Positions 8,563 through 15,052 of a stretch of DNA of 64,000 bases are shown here, piece after piece. Under the pieces are notes generated by a model that made no database searches, had not been told where the DNA came from, and saw only the letters and a list, made by a program, of their open reading frames with translations. Location: positions 21,810 through 85,809 of the forward strand of contig CAMCUD010000020.1 of the NCBI GenBank assembly GCA_945878865.1, written 5' to 3'. Each line of letters opens with the position of its first letter. The first letter of the stretch is position 1. Made by a program: the position numbers and the translations under genes. Source of the stretch: Bifidobacterium breve. Lineage in GTDB: Bacteria; Actinomycetota; Thermoleophilia; Solirubrobacterales; Solirubrobacteraceae.

Positions 8563-9060
8563 TCAGGTGATGAGCTCGAACGCGAGCTGCGCGTGCCGGC
8601 CGCGGACGGCGATCGTGACGTGACCGAGCCCCGAGCCGGCGGCGAGGTGGTCCCGGATGGCGTGCACCATGAGCTCGGCGGCGCGGTCGACCGGGAACCC
8701 GCCGACGCCGGTGCCGAACGCCGGCAGCGCGACCGAGCGGCACCCGAGCTCGTCGGCGACGCGCAACGCGGACGCCGTGGCGTCGGCGATGGCCTCGGCG
8801 CTCGTCGGGCCGCCCGGCTCCATCGTCGCCGCATGGATGACCCAGCGGCACGGCAGCTCACCCGCCGTGGTGGCGACCGCCCCGCCCAGGTCGATCGGCG
8901 CCCGTTCGCGGCTCTCCCGCTCGAGCTCCGGCCCCGCCGCGCGCGCGATCGCGCCCGCCACGCCGCCACCGTGCAGGAGGTGCGTGTTCGCCGCGTTGGC
9001 GATCGCGTCGACCTCGAGCGTCGTGATGTCGCAGTCCCGGACGTCCACCGTGGCGAGCAT
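8563..9060 (-). CDS. Macro-domain protein (ADP-ribose / O-acetyl-ADP-ribose binding)
   Basis: 165 residues forming one macro domain. Diagnostic segments are the early strand with IVD-like spacing (DITTLEVDAIANAANTHLLH), GGGVAGAIARAAG, WVIHAAT and the phosphate loop PAFGTGVGGFP. Members bind ADP-ribose, and many hydrolyse O-acetyl-ADP-ribose or remove ADP-ribose from proteins or nucleic acids. NAAN and the glycine-rich loops are intact, so ligand binding is likely; the substrate is not known. It is a single gene, convergent with acyP, with a TAGCAT element 6 nt before its ATG. Confidence 0.92.
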   Translation of the reverse strand: MLATVDVRDCDITTLEVDAIANAANTHLLHGGGVAGAIARAAGPELERESRERAPIDLGGAVATTAGELPCRWVIHAATMEPGGPTSAEAIADATASALRVADELGCRSVALPAFGTGVGGFPVDRAAELMVHAIRDHLAAGSGLGHVTIAVRGRHAQLAFELIT

Positions 9061-9072
9061 GGGCTGATGCTA
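9061..9072 (-). promoter_or_regulatory. -10-like TAGCAT at the macro-domain gene start
   Basis: TAGCAT (minus strand, 9067-9072) lies 6 nt before the ATG at 9060. It suggests an independent, leaderless promoter just below the hairpin that follows the ceramidase-like gene. Confidence 0.45.
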
Positions 9073-9084
9073 CGCCGCGGAGGG

Positions 9085-9119
9085 CGCCGCCGCCGTCGCG
9101 TACAGCGACGGCAGCGGCG
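9085..9119 (-). terminator. Stem-loop after the ceramidase-like gene
   Basis: GCCGTCGC (9092-9099) pairs with GCGACGGC (9105-9112) around a 5-base loop, and further G/C pairing with small bulges extends the stem. It lies downstream of the minus-strand stop at 9157 and before the macro-domain promoter. There is no T-run. Confidence 0.45.
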
Positions 9120-9156
9120 GGCTCGTCCCTCGCGGTGAGCCTTCGCGCGCCGGGGG

Positions 9157-11349
9157 TCAGCGCAGCGTGACGGGCTCCCCGTTCGTGTTGCCGTCACCAT
9201 CGACGGCCCCACCCGCGGCCACGGCGACCCTCTCCGCGCCGCCGGCATCGATCTCGGCCACCCCGCCGGAGATCGGCACCTTCGTCGCCACGCCGTCCAC
9301 GGTGAACGTCACCGTCCCGCCGTCCACGGTGTCGGGTCGGGCCAGCAGGTCGACGTTCTCTCGCGCGGCCGGATAGCCGACCCGCACGGCCGTCCGGCCC
9401 GGCACCGGCGTGACCTTCAGGCTCGTCGCGGGAACGACGTCGAACGGCGTGGACTGCAACCGGTAGCGGGTCGCGGTGACGACCAGGCGGTACGTCCCGG
9501 CCGGCGTGTCCCGCGCGACCTCCCAGGAGACGTCGTAGCGCCCGCCCTTGCCGGTGCGCCACAGCATCGCCAGGCCGAGATCGCTGTCGACCTCCACCCA
9601 GTCGCCGTCGACCTTGCGCTCGGCGCGGATGAACGCCGAGCCGACAGGCCGGTCCGCGCCGGCCTCCCCGCCCTTCCATCCGAGCGTGGCGTGGCCGAGC
9701 CGCGGCACCGTGGCGGGGGCGTCGGCGACGACCTGGCCCGATGCCGCGCCCTCGGGGTACGGCGCGCCGTCCGGGACGACGCCGCGCTTGGCGTCATACC
9801 AACGCGGCGCCGGGGCCGCCTGGCCGCGGACCAGCCGGGACGCGAGGTCGCGCAGCGACTCCTTGAGGAGGTTCAGCTCCAGCCGGCCGTAGACCGTCGA
9901 GCCCCCCTCGTAGTGCTGCATGTCGTATTCCTCGGGCGTGGTGATGTAGTTGATGTACTCGTTGGTCAGGCCCGAGATCACGACCTTCCTGACGCCCGCC
10001 GCCGATGAGGCCAGCAGGACGTCGCGCTTGACGCGCGCGCCCGCCTCCTTCGTCGGCTCGCCCGGCAGCGACGCGATCATCCGGTCACCGACCCGCACGA
10101 CCATGAGCGGCACCGACTTGGGGAACGACCCGACCGGCACGATGACCTTGTGCCAGTGCCCGGGGTACAGCGTCCGGTCGCTCATCACGCCCTCGTAGGA
10201 CTGCTTCGTGACGTCGTAGAGCGGCCCGCGGCCCTCCTCCGAGCCGGTGAGGAACGGCAGCCCGGGGAACGCGCGGTCGGCGACGCGGCCCCCCTCCACC
10301 CACTGGCCGCAGAAGCACGTCTGCGTCCAGCGCACGTCGACGGGCAGCTCCGACGACATCGCCGCGCCCGCCTGCCGCCACGCCGCCAGCATCGACTGCG
10401 CCTCAGCCGCGCCGACCTCGTTCGCGCCGGCCGGGCCGGTGTGGTCGAGCCCGGCGGACTGGTCGCCCTCGTCGCCGTTGCCGTAGACGTTGACCACCGG
10501 CTCGCCGTCGGGGACGCCGCCCTCCTTGCGGACCTCGCGCTCGAAGACCCGGGTCGCGGTGGCGTGGTGGTCGCCGCTGTACGCGCGGATCTCCGACTTC
10601 ACGACCGTCCCGTGGTTGGCGAACTGCGACCACGCGCCGATGGGGACACGCCGGCCGTCGACGATCTGATCGACGCGCAGCACGTCGACGGACGGGTCGA
10701 TCGTGTGCGTCGCCCCGTCGGGGTCGTCGGCCGGGCTGCCCTGCCCGGGCCGCTTCTTGATGCCGTGGTCGTTGAGGTGCGCCTCGAGGCTGCGGTTGCG
10801 CGTCACCCCGAGGAGCTCCTGCTCGCCCCACCCCGCCACAGCCGGCTTGAGGTCGTCGTCGGCTTGCCGGATCGCCGCGGCGATCTGGGTGACGAGGAAC
10901 GTGTAGAGCTGGCGGTCGGCCTTGACCGGATCGAGCAGCAGGCTCAGCGAGCCGATGTCGGTCAGCAGCATCGTCGCGTTCGGCGCGGCGGTGTTGAGCG
11001 TCGCGTAGTTCGAGAAGCCGCCCGGGCCGGCGTGCGTGTGCGTCGCGCCCATGAGGACGTTGGCGGTCGTGAAGCCCCGGTCGGCGACGGCCTCGGCGAC
11101 ATGCTGCTGCAGCCCGCCGGGGACCATGAAGAGCTCGACGGCGACGAGCGCCACCTTCCTGCCACCCTGCTCGAGGACGAGCGCCTTGGCCGACAGCCGG
11201 CTCTGCTGGCCCTCGGCGAGACGGTCGGCACGCGTCCAGCCGCCGAGGAAGTAGCCGGTCTTCGGCGGCGTGATGTCCGTCTGCGCGGCGCCGGCGCGGC
11301 GACGACGCCGAGCGCCGCCGCCGCGCCGATGAGCGCCGCAACCCCCCAC
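9157..11349 (-). CDS. Neutral/alkaline ceramidase-like amidase, displaced N-terminus
   Basis: About 720 residues of a neutral ceramidase-type enzyme, which cleaves the amide bond of ceramides to a sphingoid base and a fatty acid. Family landmarks are QTDITPPKTGYFLGG at the mature N-terminus, the zinc motif GATHTHAGPGG, FANHGT, GDHHAT, a GNGDEGDQSAG segment aligning with the family's GDxS nucleophile region, and NEYINYITTPEEYDMQHYEG with the zinc-site tyrosine. A C-terminal beta-rich domain follows. The first 20 codons of this frame are arginine-rich nonsense, while a good signal peptide starts at 11360 in another frame. A 1-base frameshift near 11288-11303 therefore separates the export signal from the enzyme. 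It could be a sequencing error, a true mutation or recoding. The gene lies downstream of, and coupled to, the amine oxidase. Confidence 0.82.
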   Translation of the reverse strand: MGGCGAHRRGGGARRRRRAGAAQTDITPPKTGYFLGGWTRADRLAEGQQSRLSAKALVLEQGGRKVALVAVELFMVPGGLQQHVAEAVADRGFTTANVLMGATHTHAGPGGFSNYATLNTAAPNATMLLTDIGSLSLLLDPVKADRQLYTFLVTQIAAAIRQADDDLKPAVAGWGEQELLGVTRNRSLEAHLNDHGIKKRPGQGSPADDPDGATHTIDPSVDVLRVDQIVDGRRVPIGAWSQFANHGTVVKSEIRAYSGDHHATATRVFEREVRKEGGVPDGEPVVNVYGNGDEGDQSAGLDHTGPAGANEVGAAEAQSMLAAWRQAGAAMSSELPVDVRWTQTCFCGQWVEGGRVADRAFPGLPFLTGSEEGRGPLYDVTKQSYEGVMSDRTLYPGHWHKVIVPVGSFPKSVPLMVVRVGDRMIASLPGEPTKEAGARVKRDVLLASSAAGVRKVVISGLTNEYINYITTPEEYDMQHYEGGSTVYGRLELNLLKESLRDLASRLVRGQAAPAPRWYDAKRGVVPDGAPYPEGAASGQVVADAPATVPRLGHATLGWKGGEAGADRPVGSAFIRAERKVDGDWVEVDSDLGLAMLWRTGKGGRYDVSWEVARDTPAGTYRLVVTATRYRLQSTPFDVVPATSLKVTPVPGRTAVRVGYPAARENVDLLARPDTVDGGTVTFTVDGVATKVPISGGVAEIDAGGAERVAVAAGGAVDGDGNTNGEPVTLR

Positions 11350-11360
11350 CCCACGCGCAT
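11288..11360 (-). other. Out-of-frame signal peptide for the ceramidase-like gene; frameshift zone
   Basis: From an ATG at 11360 the minus strand reads MRVGWGVAALIGAAAALGVV followed by AA, a textbook Sec signal (short charged start, long hydrophobic core, Ala-X-Ala-like end). It then runs into arginine-rich sequence. Adding one base in the GC-rich run at about 11288-11303 joins it to AAQTDITPPK of the enzyme. The ATG overlaps the amine oxidase stop as TGATG, the expected coupled start. Confidence 0.8.
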
Positions 11361-12841
11361 CAGAGCGCGGCCTGCACTTCGGCGGCCACCGTCTTGCCGG
11401 CGCGGACCGCGCCGTCCATGTAGCCCGACCAGATCGTCGCGGTCTCCGTGCAGGCGAAGTGCAGGTCGCCTTCGGGCCGGCGCAGCGCGTCCTTGTACCC
11501 GGTGATCGTGCCGGGCTGCGGCACGGAGACCGGGCAGCCGCGGTGCCACTCCTGGGCGTCCATGTTGTAGTCGAGGTACTGCCGCGGGCTCAGAGCCTCC
11601 GGGCCGAACCACTCGGCGAACTGCGCGAGGACCTTCGCCCGGCGGTCCTCGTAGGACCAGAAGCTCCAGTCGCGCGCGTCCTGACCGTCCACGAAGCCCA
11701 TCATCACGCCGGGCTTCCCGCTCGCCGGGGAGATGTCGAACGTGATCTTCACGGGGCCGATGTCGCTCGTGGCCTGGCCGGTCAAGCCCTTCGCGCGCCA
11801 CCACGGCGTGTCGTAGACCGCGACGGCCTTGCCGACCGAACCCATCGGCGAGTGCTGGCAGATCTGGTCCTTCGTCGGTGAGAGCAGCGGCTCGTAGGAG
11901 ATCCGGGGGATCATCGGCGGCGGCACCGCGACGATCACCTTCTTGGCCACGACGGTGACCCCGTCCGCGTAGACGGTCGTGCGCCCGTCCTTCGTGACGA
12001 CCCGCCGCGCCGGGGACGAGTAGGTGACGGCGCCCGTGCCGAGCTGTTCGGCGACCCGCTCGCAGATGATCTGGCTGCCGCCGTCGAACTGTGACTCCTG
12101 CGCGCCCGCGTTGACGTTGAGGAGATTCTGGATCGTCCCGGCCGAGCGGACGTAGAAGATGAGGTGCAGCGCCGAGACCTCCCACGGCTCGACGCTGAAC
12201 AGCGCCGGCACCGCGAGGTCCAGCAGCTTCTGCGACATGAGCTTCGTCGCGTTCTGGCGGATCCACGTGTGCGCGGTGATCTTGTCGAGCTCGGCCGCCA
12301 TCGGGTGCGTCCACGGCGTCGCCGGGTCCATGGAGCCCGCGAGCCCGTTCAGGCGCGACATCGCGCGGCTGACCTCCAGGAGCGAGCCGACGTCGGCCTG
12401 CGGCACCGTGCCGGCATACGTCTTGCGCTGGCCGTTGAAGAACTGGACGTTCTTGCCGCTGTTCCAGGTCTTGTACGTCCCGACGCCGACGTCCTTGGCG
12501 AGCGCGAGGATCTCGGTCTGTTGCGGACCGACGAACGTCGCGCCCCAGTTCACCGGGGTGCCGTCGTCGAGGTTGACCGTCCACACGCGGCCGCCGGGCC
12601 GGTCGTCGGCCTCGACGACGTGGACGGACTTCCCGGCGCTCTTCAGCGCGCGGGCGGCGTTCAGGCCGGTCAGGCCCGCGCCGATGATCGCGACGTCGAC
12701 CTCCTTCGTCTCCGACGGGGTCGAGACGGGTGCTTCATCTGGGCCGGCCGCGGACGCGACTCCGGGGACGGCGGCGGTGAGCGCACCTGCGCCTGCGGTG
12801 GCGAGCAGGGAGCGGCGCGAGACGCGAAGCGAGTCGGACAT
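11360..12841 (-). CDS. Tat-exported flavin-dependent amine oxidase
   Basis: 493 residues. The N-terminus has a twin-arginine signal (VSRRSLLATAGAGALTAAVP), so the folded FAD enzyme is exported. The FAD-binding motif VAIIGAGLTGLNAARAL (about 49-65) and EADDRPGGRVWT are typical of the monoamine/putrescine oxidase family, and the C-terminal FAD segment ETATIWSGYMDGAV is present. It oxidises a primary or polyamine to an aldehyde, ammonia and hydrogen peroxide; the substrate is not visible. It is first in a two-gene unit with the ceramidase-like gene (TGATG overlap) and is divergent from a TetR gene, with a palindrome in between. The amine released by the amidase could be its substrate (inference). 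Confidence 0.9.
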   Translation of the reverse strand: MSDSLRVSRRSLLATAGAGALTAAVPGVASAAGPDEAPVSTPSETKEVDVAIIGAGLTGLNAARALKSAGKSVHVVEADDRPGGRVWTVNLDDGTPVNWGATFVGPQQTEILALAKDVGVGTYKTWNSGKNVQFFNGQRKTYAGTVPQADVGSLLEVSRAMSRLNGLAGSMDPATPWTHPMAAELDKITAHTWIRQNATKLMSQKLLDLAVPALFSVEPWEVSALHLIFYVRSAGTIQNLLNVNAGAQESQFDGGSQIICERVAEQLGTGAVTYSSPARRVVTKDGRTTVYADGVTVVAKKVIVAVPPPMIPRISYEPLLSPTKDQICQHSPMGSVGKAVAVYDTPWWRAKGLTGQATSDIGPVKITFDISPASGKPGVMMGFVDGQDARDWSFWSYEDRRAKVLAQFAEWFGPEALSPRQYLDYNMDAQEWHRGCPVSVPQPGTITGYKDALRRPEGDLHFACTETATIWSGYMDGAVRAGKTVAAEVQAAL

Positions 12842-12877
12842 AGCGCATTCCTACCGAGGTCTTGGACACTTGTCCAA
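12842..12877 (-). promoter_or_regulatory. Amine oxidase promoter with TetR-type palindromic operator
   Basis: A palindrome TTGGAC-ACTT-GTCCAA (12862-12877) lies in the 83-bp gap between the divergent amine oxidase and TetR genes. On the minus strand its outer arm supplies a -35-like TTGGAC, and TAGGAA(T) at 12848-12853 follows after 18 bp as a -10. The ATG is 6 nt further on, so the transcript may be leaderless; the same AGGA could instead act as a ribosome site. A repressor bound to the palindrome would block the -35 box. Confidence 0.6.
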
Positions 12878-12924
12878 TGATTTTGTGCAGCCGGTCGACC
12901 CGACCTGTGTGATGTGATGAGGTC

Positions 12925-13554
12925 GTGACGCAACCCGGGGACACTGGCGTCGAGGCCGAGCCGCGCCGCAATGCGCGCGGCGCCGCGCGACGCCAGGCCG
13001 TCATCGACGCCGCGCTGCGCGTCGTCGGAGAGAAGGGGATCGCCGGCGTCACGCATCGCGCGGTCGCCGCCGAGGCCGGCATCACCCCCGGGCTCACCAC
13101 GTACTACTTCCCGACCGTCGACTCCCTGCTCGAGGCGACGCTCGGCGGGTTCGTCGAAGAGGAGCTCGCCCGGCTGCAGCAGGCCATGGCGGTGCTCGAG
13201 GAGACGGGCCCGGACGCCGATCGCGGCGCGGTGCTCGGGGCGGTCTTCCAGGCCGTCGCCGTCGAGCCTGAGCAGCAGGTCGCGCAGTTCGAGCTCTATC
13301 TCGAGTCTGCACGCCGCCCCGGGCTGCGCAAGGTCGCGCGCGACTGCCTGCTCGGCTACGCCGCGCTGGCGCGCCTGGCGCTCACGCGCCTGGGCTCCGA
13401 TCGCGCCGACGAGGGGTCACGCGCGTTCGTGGCGCTCCTCGACGGCATCGCGCTGCAGCAGATCGTCGACCCCGACCCGTCCTTCATCGAGCGGGTCGCA
13501 CTGCCCGCGGTACTCGCGGTCCTCGAGACATACGCGCCCGAGGACCGGGGCTAG
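12925..13554 (+). CDS. TetR family transcriptional regulator
   Basis: 209 residues starting at GTG. The N-terminal helix-turn-helix is clear (VIDAALRVVGEKGIAGVTHR, then AGITPGLTTYYF, about 25-70), followed by an all-helical ligand-binding domain. It lies divergently 83 bp from the amine oxidase/ceramidase unit and probably represses it through the palindrome at 12862-12877; its ligand would then be a substrate or product of that pathway. Its stop overlaps the convergent DivIVA-like gene by 4 bp. The family is certain; the target is inferred from position. Confidence 0.9.
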   Translation: MTQPGDTGVEAEPRRNARGAARRQAVIDAALRVVGEKGIAGVTHRAVAAEAGITPGLTTYYFPTVDSLLEATLGGFVEEELARLQQAMAVLEETGPDADRGAVLGAVFQAVAVEPEQQVAQFELYLESARRPGLRKVARDCLLGYAALARLALTRLGSDRADEGSRAFVALLDGIALQQIVDPDPSFIERVALPAVLAVLETYAPEDRG

Positions 13555-14015
13555 GCCACTTCGGCCGGCTCGTCCTTGCCCTGCAGGCGGTCACGCCCGC
13601 GCTGCACGGCGGCGATGAACTTCGAGAGGTTGACCTCGAGCGTGTTGAGGATCTCGTCGGCGTAGTCCTCCGCGCCGAGCCGGATCTCGCGCTCGCGGGC
13701 ACGCGCGTCTTCGATGATGTCCTCGGCGGCGCGCTCGGCCTGCTTGGTGACCTCCTCGTCGGAGACCAGCTGGACCTGCTTCTCACGCGCCTCCTTGACG
13801 ATGCGCTCAGCTTCGCGCTTCGCCTCGGCGAGCATCTCCTGCCGCTCCTTGACGATCCAGCGCGCCTGCTTGATCTCCTCAGGGATCGTCGCGCGCATCT
13901 GGTCGAGGATGTCGTAAATCTCTTCTTTGTCGACCCGGACCTGGTCCGTGAGCGGGACCGGCTTGGCGTTGTGCACCAAGTCGTCCAGCTTGTCGATGAG
14001 CACGAGGACGTCCAT
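13551..14015 (-). CDS. DivIVA/SepIVA-like coiled-coil protein
   Basis: 154 residues, highly charged and almost wholly helical. The N-terminus (MDVLVLIDKLDDLVHNAKPV) followed by a long coiled coil matches the small DivIVA-like proteins of actinobacteria, such as mycobacterial SepIVA, which act at the septum and in polar growth. It is often labelled as an ATP synthase subunit b-like protein because of its heptad pattern. It sits just downstream of coaD (10 bp), the common actinobacterial order. A ribosome site AGGGA precedes the ATG by 8 nt. The usual next gene (YceD/DUF177) is found only at the left edge of the window. Confidence 0.75.
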   Translation of the reverse strand: MDVLVLIDKLDDLVHNAKPVPLTDQVRVDKEEIYDILDQMRATIPEEIKQARWIVKERQEMLAEAKREAERIVKEAREKQVQLVSDEEVTKQAERAAEDIIEDARAREREIRLGAEDYADEILNTLEVNLSKFIAAVQRGRDRLQGKDEPAEVA

Positions 14016-14025
14016 ACGCAGTTCC

Positions 14026-14532
14026 CTAGGTTCGCTCCCGCGCCACCTCTTCCTTCAACCTACGGGCGACGTCGGATGGCACGAGGTCTCCGATGTCTCC
14101 GCCGAACACCGCCAGCTCCTTGACACCGCTGGAGCTGAGGAAACTGTACTGGGGCGAGGAAGCGAGGTAGAGGGTGTCGATGTCGGGCGCCTGCAGCCGG
14201 TTGAGCTGGTGCATCTCCATCTCGTACTCGAAATCGGAGATCGCTCGAAGGCCCTTCACGATCGCGCGGGCGCCGATCTCCCGCGCGAAGTCGACGACGA
14301 GCGTGCGAAACGGCTCGGCGCGGACGTTCGGGAGGTCCTTGGTCGCCTCTTCGATGAACTGGATGCGCTCCTCGGTGGAGAACATCGTCTTGCCCTTGCG
14401 ATGGGGCAGGTTCACGACGGCGACGACGACCTCGTCGAACAGCTGCGAGGTGCGCTCGATCACGTCGAGGTGGCCGTAGGTGATCGGGTCGTAGGACCCG
14501 GGGCACACGGCGATGCGGTTGTCAGGCGTCAT
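14026..14532 (-). CDS. coaD: Phosphopantetheine adenylyltransferase
   Basis: 168 residues. It catalyses the penultimate step of coenzyme A synthesis: 4'-phosphopantetheine + ATP to dephospho-CoA. The nucleotidyltransferase motif is CPGSYDPITYGHLDVIERT with the TxGH element at residues 18-21. Downstream are the substrate-binding RxLRAISDFEYE-type segment (KGLRAISDFEYEMEMHQLN) and the C-terminal SSSGVKELA. The gene overlaps rsmD by 11 bp, as in many bacteria. Length and motifs fit a normal enzyme. Confidence 0.97.
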   Translation of the reverse strand: MTPDNRIAVCPGSYDPITYGHLDVIERTSQLFDEVVVAVVNLPHRKGKTMFSTEERIQFIEEATKDLPNVRAEPFRTLVVDFAREIGARAIVKGLRAISDFEYEMEMHQLNRLQAPDIDTLYLASSPQYSFLSSSGVKELAVFGGDIGDLVPSDVARRLKEEVARERT

Positions 14533-15052
14533 GGATGCGAATGAGGGTGTCGCCGTAGCGGCGCTCGTCGGTCAGCGGCAGGTCCAGATCGAGCGGACTG
14601 CGGCGATCGCTTTCGGTCACTACCCGCGCGCCGGGGGCGAGAACCGCCGGCAACGCTTCGGAGAGCGCACGCCCGAGCCCGGCCGGATGCCGGTATGGGG
14701 GGTCCAGAACGACGAGATCGTACGCGGCGCCGCGCTCGGAGGCGTCGCTGAGCGCTTTCAGCGCGTCCCGGCGGTGCACCGGGGCGGTGATTTCGAGCTC
14801 GTCGAGGTTGCGCTGCACGGCGGCGAGCGCAGCGGGCGCGCGGTCGACGAACTCGCAGGATGACGCCCCGCGGGAGAGGGCCTCGATGCCCAGCGCGCCG
14901 GATCCGGCGTAGAGGTCCAGGACCCGCGCGCCGGTCAGATCTCCCAGGATGCTGAACAGCGCTTCGCGCACGCGGTCGGACGTCGGCCGCGTGTCGCGTC
15001 CGGCCGGCGCGTGCAGCCGCCGGCCGCCGTACGCGCCGGCGATCACCCTCAT
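14522..15052 (-). CDS. rsmD: 16S rRNA (guanine(966)-N(2))-methyltransferase
   Basis: 176 residues of a class I SAM methyltransferase that modifies G966 of 16S rRNA in the 30S subunit. It shows MRVIAGAYGGRRLHAP and RPTSDRVREALFSILG at the N-terminus, the SAM motif VLDLYAGSGALGIEALSRG, and the catalytic DPPY in VVLDPPYRHP. It overlaps recG upstream by 4 bp (ATGA) and coaD downstream by 11 bp, so the three are translationally coupled. Confidence 0.96.
   Translation of the reverse strand: MRVIAGAYGGRRLHAPAGRDTRPTSDRVREALFSILGDLTGARVLDLYAGSGALGIEALSRGASSCEFVDRAPAALAAVQRNLDELEITAPVHRRDALKALSDASERGAAYDLVVLDPPYRHPAGLGRALSEALPAVLAPGARVVTESDRRSPLDLDLPLTDERRYGDTLIRIHDA

Noticed and set aside
9157..11360. 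Calling the ceramidase-like gene a plain pseudogene
   Set aside because: Over 700 codons and all visible zinc-site motifs are intact; only the signal peptide is out of frame, and a sequencing error is equally possible.
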